A DNA stretch of 8,056 nucleotides from contig JACPKT010000106.1 of assembly GCA_016186855.1 (NCBI GenBank), positions 1 through 8,056 of the forward strand. The letters run 5' to 3'. This DNA comes from Candidatus Iainarchaeum sp. (GTDB lineage: Archaea; Iainarchaeota; Iainarchaeia; Iainarchaeales; GW2011-AR10). Of the stretch, positions 5,739-8,056 are shown one piece after another; the stretch's first letter is position 1, and each line of letters begins with the position of its first letter. Under the pieces are notes generated by a model. That model saw only the letters and a list, made by a program, of their open reading frames with translations. It had not been told where the DNA came from and made no database searches. Made by a program: the position numbers and the translations under genes.

Positions 5739-5997
5739 AGTAATCCAATTTTTGTGTTCCGTTTTTTTCTTCTAGTGCGCGCCTTGCGGTTGGCTTTCTT
5801 GGAAATTGGCGTCTGTAATTTTTTATCCGTTCAATTTGTGGGCGTGGAATGCCTGCTTGCATTAATTGTTGTTCTGTTACTTTTCCACGAAAGAATGCAT
5901 TAATTAAATCTGCTTTTTTGCTGGGTTTTGCTTGGTTTCCCGTGATTGCGATATCTCTTAACTGTCGTCCTTTTGGTTTTCTTGCTGCTGTTTTCAT
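5671..5997 (-). CDS. Small basic HTH-like protein, copy 2
   Basis: The open frame encodes 108 residues. Residues 1-54 are the same as copy 1 at the left edge apart from four substitutions. Residues 29-65 ('KADLINAFFRGKVTEQQLMQ' and on through PQIERIKNYRRQ) look like a helix-turn-helix followed by a basic helix, and 66-80 are also Arg/Lys rich, suggesting a nucleic-acid-binding protein. From about residue 87 the frame overlaps the lipoprotein signal sequence of the next gene. The end (YCNESFFTGVDFWVCFK) reads like an out-of-frame translation of it, so the true C-terminus may have been altered. The start is ATG with a TATA-like box about 31 nt upstream and no Shine-Dalgarno. It is divergent from the Lon-like protease gene. 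I do not recognise the family. Confidence 0.7.
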   Translation of the reverse strand: MKTAARKPKGRQLRDIAITGNQAKPSKKADLINAFFRGKVTEQQLMQAGIPRPQIERIKNYRRQFPRKPTARRALEEKNGTQKLDYYEKNNYCNESFFTGVDFWVCFK

Positions 5998-6042
5998 GCA
6001 ATGTTTAAAGTAATTAGTTTTCCATTATTTAATGGTTTCGGG
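5836..6042. repeat. Long direct repeat, copy 2
   Basis: Same orientation as 1-206. It covers the first 54 codons of the HTH-like gene and its promoter. Left of 5836 the comparison cannot continue because copy 1 leaves the window. Similarity ends near 6042, between the HTH-like gene's promoter and that of the divergent protease. Confidence 0.95.
6024..6033 (-). promoter_or_regulatory. TATA-like box for HTH-like gene copy 2
   Basis: ATTAAATAAT on the minus strand, centred about 31 nt upstream of the ATG at 5997, is identical to the element at 188-197. Confidence 0.55.
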
Positions 6043-6068
6043 CTGTCATTGTGAGTTTTTTTCCTTTC

Positions 6069-6095
6069 AAAACTGAAAGCTTTTTTAACAGTTTT
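6069..6095 (+). promoter_or_regulatory. Protease promoter: TATA-like box inside an inverted repeat
   Basis: TTTTTTAA (6081-6088) is centred about 35 nt upstream of the ATG at 6120 and may be the TATA box. It lies between AAAACTG (6069-6075) and CAGTTTT (6089-6095), a perfect 7-bp inverted repeat with a 13-nt spacer that could be an operator. The region is AT-rich and the call is tentative. Confidence 0.35.
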
Positions 6096-6119
6096 CAGCC
6101 AATTGTTTTTTTGGGTTAC

Positions 6120-6884
6120 ATGAAATCTGCGAATGTTTTGGCTGTTTTATTGCTTGTTTTGGCAAGCTATCTTGGCGGCTTTTTTTTGGGCAGCATGTAT
6201 GGTGCAGAGCAGGAAAGCGCACTGCCGGCTGTTGAAGGGTTGGGGCCAAAGGTCGCGCTTTCAAGTGCAAAACTCGAGTCTTTTGCACACATTGCCGCCG
6301 TGGATTCGCGTGGCGAAGGGGTTTTGAGCAGGGCAGAGGTTGAAATAATTGACGGAAAAGGGCGCGTATTGTTTAACACCAACCCGTTTGTTGAGCCGGA
6401 CACCCAGCAGTCGCTTGAAACAGCCGCAAAAGTAGCGTTCGATTACACTAACACAGACATGTCAAACAAGGACGTTATTTTTTCTGTCACTGAAACGCGG
6501 GCGCAATTGATTGGAGGCCCATCCGCTGGCGCGGCATTTGCTGTTGCAACTATTGCCGCAATCGAAGGAAAAACCGTAAAAGAAGACATTGCAATGACAG
6601 GCACAATTGAACCAGACGGTTCAATTGGCCACGTTGGAGGAATAATTGAAAAAGCCTCTGCAGCTGCATCCCAAGGGGTAAAATTATTCCTCGTGCCAGG
6701 CGGACAGGGCACTGTGACTTTTTACAAGGAAGTGGTTGAAGAGCAGAGGAAGGGTAATTTTTTGATTCGGCGAGTTAGGCTTGTGCCGCAACAGCTTGAC
6801 TTGAACGAGTACGCGAAAGAAAACCTTGGGATTGAAATCCGCGAGGTTTCAAATATTTCTTTGGCTGTTGGGCTGATGATTTAA
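6120..6884 (+). CDS. Membrane-anchored archaeal Lon-like (S16) serine protease
   Basis: From the ATG at 6120 the product has 254 residues. Residues 1-25 (MKSANVLAVLLLVLASYLGG FFLG) form an N-terminal membrane anchor or signal. The rest is a Lon-type proteolytic domain without an ATPase. The catalytic serine is S135 in GGPSAGAAFA, and the catalytic lysine K178 lies in 'GGIIEKASAAASQGVKLFLVP'. The link 'AMTGTIEPDGSIGHVGG' is typical of Lon, and the motifs together match the archaeal serine protease group COG1750. The domain would face outside the cytoplasm, where it could degrade or process secreted or membrane proteins without ATP; that location is inferred from the N-terminal orientation. An upstream ATG at 6051 would put 23 extra residues before the hydrophobic segment and lacks promoter room, so 6120 is preferred. 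The gene ends 8 nt from the convergent DNA-repair gene. Confidence 0.9.
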   Translation: MKSANVLAVLLLVLASYLGGFFLGSMYGAEQESALPAVEGLGPKVALSSAKLESFAHIAAVDSRGEGVLSRAEVEIIDGKGRVLFNTNPFVEPDTQQSLETAAKVAFDYTNTDMSNKDVIFSVTETRAQLIGGPSAGAAFAVATIAAIEGKTVKEDIAMTGTIEPDGSIGHVGGIIEKASAAASQGVKLFLVPGGQGTVTFYKEVVEEQRKGNFLIRRVRLVPQQLDLNEYAKENLGIEIREVSNISLAVGLMI

Positions 6885-6892
6885 AAGTTTAC

Positions 6893-7597
6893 TCAAAAAT
6901 TTGCCTTAAGGTATGCCTGTCTTTTTTTTTCGGAAAATTTTTCAATTGAATAGCGCAGCATTGTGCGCGGCATTTTTTTATAGTGCTTTTTTAAGAATGC
7001 TTCCTCTGCCTCCAAGTTGCGTTTTCCAATTTCCCTAAGCATCCAGCCAACCGCTTTGTGTATCAGGTCGTTCCTGTCTTCAAGGAGCTGTTCTGCTATT
7101 TTGAACGTTTCCTCAAAAGAATTTTTTTTGATGAACGCAAATGTTGCAATGATTGCGATTCTTTTTTTCCACAGGCTGTTGGAGCGTGCAAACTTGTGCA
7201 AAATGCGTTTATTTTTTTCAAGCAAATATTCGCCGACTATTTTATCAGCAGTTAAGTCAACAAGGTCCCAATTGTTTACGAATTTTGTGTTCTGCAAATA
7301 GTATTCCAAAATTTCTTTTTTCTCTTTTTCGCCTGCTTTTTTGAATTTTTCAACGAGAATTAATAGCGCCGCAAGCCGCTCTTCATGCACTTTCGATTCA
7401 AGCAATTCTTCCAATTCTATTATGGGAGCACTTGCATGTTTTTTTGCAATAGCTCTTGTCTGCGGGACTGTCACGCCGATAAAAATGTCTCCTTCCCCGT
7501 ATTCTCCGCGCCCCGTTTTAAAGAAGTGCTGCAGTATTTTTGCCTTTGCAGGCTTCGAAAGAAACTTTAACTCTTGCTTTACACTATGAATTGACAA
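6893..7597 (-). CDS. AlkD-family DNA alkylation repair glycosylase
   Basis: The 234-residue all-helical (HEAT-like) protein belongs to the AlkD family (PF08713), which excises N3- and N7-alkylated purines. The N-terminal signature 'FFKTGRGEYGEGDIFIGVTV P' is clear. The residues known as W109, D113, R148 and W187 in Bacillus cereus AlkD have evident counterparts: W110 and D114 in NNWDLVD, R146 in SLWKKRIAII, and W185 in HKAVGWMLREIGKR. 'MPRTMLRYSIEKF' closes the domain, so the enzyme looks intact. The start must be TTG at 7595-7597, since no ATG or GTG lies in frame before the signature. It follows the LUD-domain gene by 20 nt and could be co-transcribed with it, or driven by a TTTTAAAC box near 7616-7623. 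Confidence 0.95.
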   Translation of the reverse strand: MSIHSVKQELKFLSKPAKAKILQHFFKTGRGEYGEGDIFIGVTVPQTRAIAKKHASAPIIELEELLESKVHEERLAALLILVEKFKKAGEKEKKEILEYYLQNTKFVNNWDLVDLTADKIVGEYLLEKNKRILHKFARSNSLWKKRIAIIATFAFIKKNSFEETFKIAEQLLEDRNDLIHKAVGWMLREIGKRNLEAEEAFLKKHYKKMPRTMLRYSIEKFSEKKRQAYLKANF

Positions 7598-7617
7598 TTT
7601 TTCAGCCCAATAATTGT

Positions 7618-8056
7618 TTAAAACCCAAGGTGTTCTTTTACAAAAATAATTGAAATCCTATCCGGCATTATTTCCTTGTTCACAATTAGTAATTTGTTTA
7701 CCCCGCTTGGCATTCCGTAAGCCTTTTTTGCCCGCTCGTCCTCCAATGGAAAAGAGTGTTGGTAAACGCGCTTGAATGCTTCATCAAGGTTTTTTACGAT
7801 TTTTTGCGCGCCAACAATCCAAACCAGTTTTCCAGCGCCATAAGCGTATGGCGCAAGCTGGCTGCCAGAATTAGAGGCAATAATAACCTCCCCTTTTTGT
7901 GTTACTGCATGCACGCTTCCGATAGCATATTCAACGGCAGAAGACATTCTCCTCATTGCAGACCTCAACTCTTTCTGGTCAACAGACATTATTTTTTTCC
8001 TAACAGAAGAGAATTTGCCGCTTTCCTGTATTTCCTTTGACAAGCCTATTTGGTCC
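7618..8056 (-). CDS. LUD-domain protein (LutC/YkgG superfamily), N-terminus off the right edge
   Basis: The frame stays open to the window edge, so the TTG at 8043 is unlikely to be the start: residues before it (DQIG) continue the family pattern. About 146 residues of the C-terminal part are visible. They include 'SAVEYAIGSVHAVTQKGEVI' followed by IASNSGSQLAPYAYGAGK, the strand-turn and glycine-rich region of the LUD fold, then 'VWIVGAQKIVKNLDEAFKRV', 'PLEDERAKKAYGMPSGVNKL' and a C-terminal IIFVKEHLGF. LUD proteins include LutC, one of three components of the L-lactate-oxidising LutABC complex. This stand-alone form without LutA/LutB neighbours is common and its role is not established. The cysteines found in the C-terminal half of some LUD proteins are absent. 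Confidence 0.9.
   Translation of the reverse strand, partial: DQIGLSKEIQESGKFSSVRKKIMSVDQKELRSAMRRMSSAVEYAIGSVHAVTQKGEVIIASNSGSQLAPYAYGAGKLVWIVGAQKIVKNLDEAFKRVYQHSFPLEDERAKKAYGMPSGVNKLLIVNKEIMPDRISIIFVKEHLGF

Overview
The window looks archaeal, probably from a small-genome lineage such as a DPANN group; this is an inference, since no rRNA or marker gene is present. The clues are an archaeal Lon-type (S16) membrane-anchored serine protease, an HVO_A0114-type winged-helix regulator, TATA-like boxes about 30-37 nt upstream of five starts, and a clear Shine-Dalgarno at only one gene.

Layout. (i) 1-663: the promoter-proximal half of a small basic HTH-like gene (minus strand, running off the left edge), divergent from a 121-aa winged-helix regulator. 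(ii) 699-3712: a minus-strand pair with a 4-nt overlap, a succinate-semialdehyde-type aldehyde dehydrogenase followed by a ThDP enzyme of the acetolactate-synthase family. This pairing resembles the cyanobacterial 2-oxoglutarate decarboxylase/SSADH bypass of the TCA cycle. (iii) 3845-5390: a toxin-antitoxin-like pair, a winged-helix protein overlapping a short nucleotidyltransferase by 11 nt. Two identical inverted repeats lie tandemly over its promoter. The nucleotidyltransferase loses its expected C-terminal part at a C9/A8 homopolymer. (iv) 5392-5738: a short cysteine-rich lipoprotein gene split over two frames, plus a decayed copy of its 3' end; no six-frame ORF of ordinary length covers it. 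(v) 5671-6042: a second copy of the small HTH-like gene with its promoter. (vi) 6120-6884: the plus-strand membrane-anchored Lon-like protease. (vii) 6893-8056: an AlkD-type DNA glycosylase and a LUD-domain protein on the minus strand, the latter cut by the right edge.

The two ~206-bp copies of the HTH-like gene and its promoter are direct repeats bounding a ~5.6-kb block holding the solitary regulator, the metabolic pair, the toxin-antitoxin-like pair and the broken lipoprotein. This has the look of an accessory segment that could be lost or duplicated by recombination. Outside it lie more housekeeping-like genes. No tRNA, rRNA, CRISPR array, transposase or integrase was seen.
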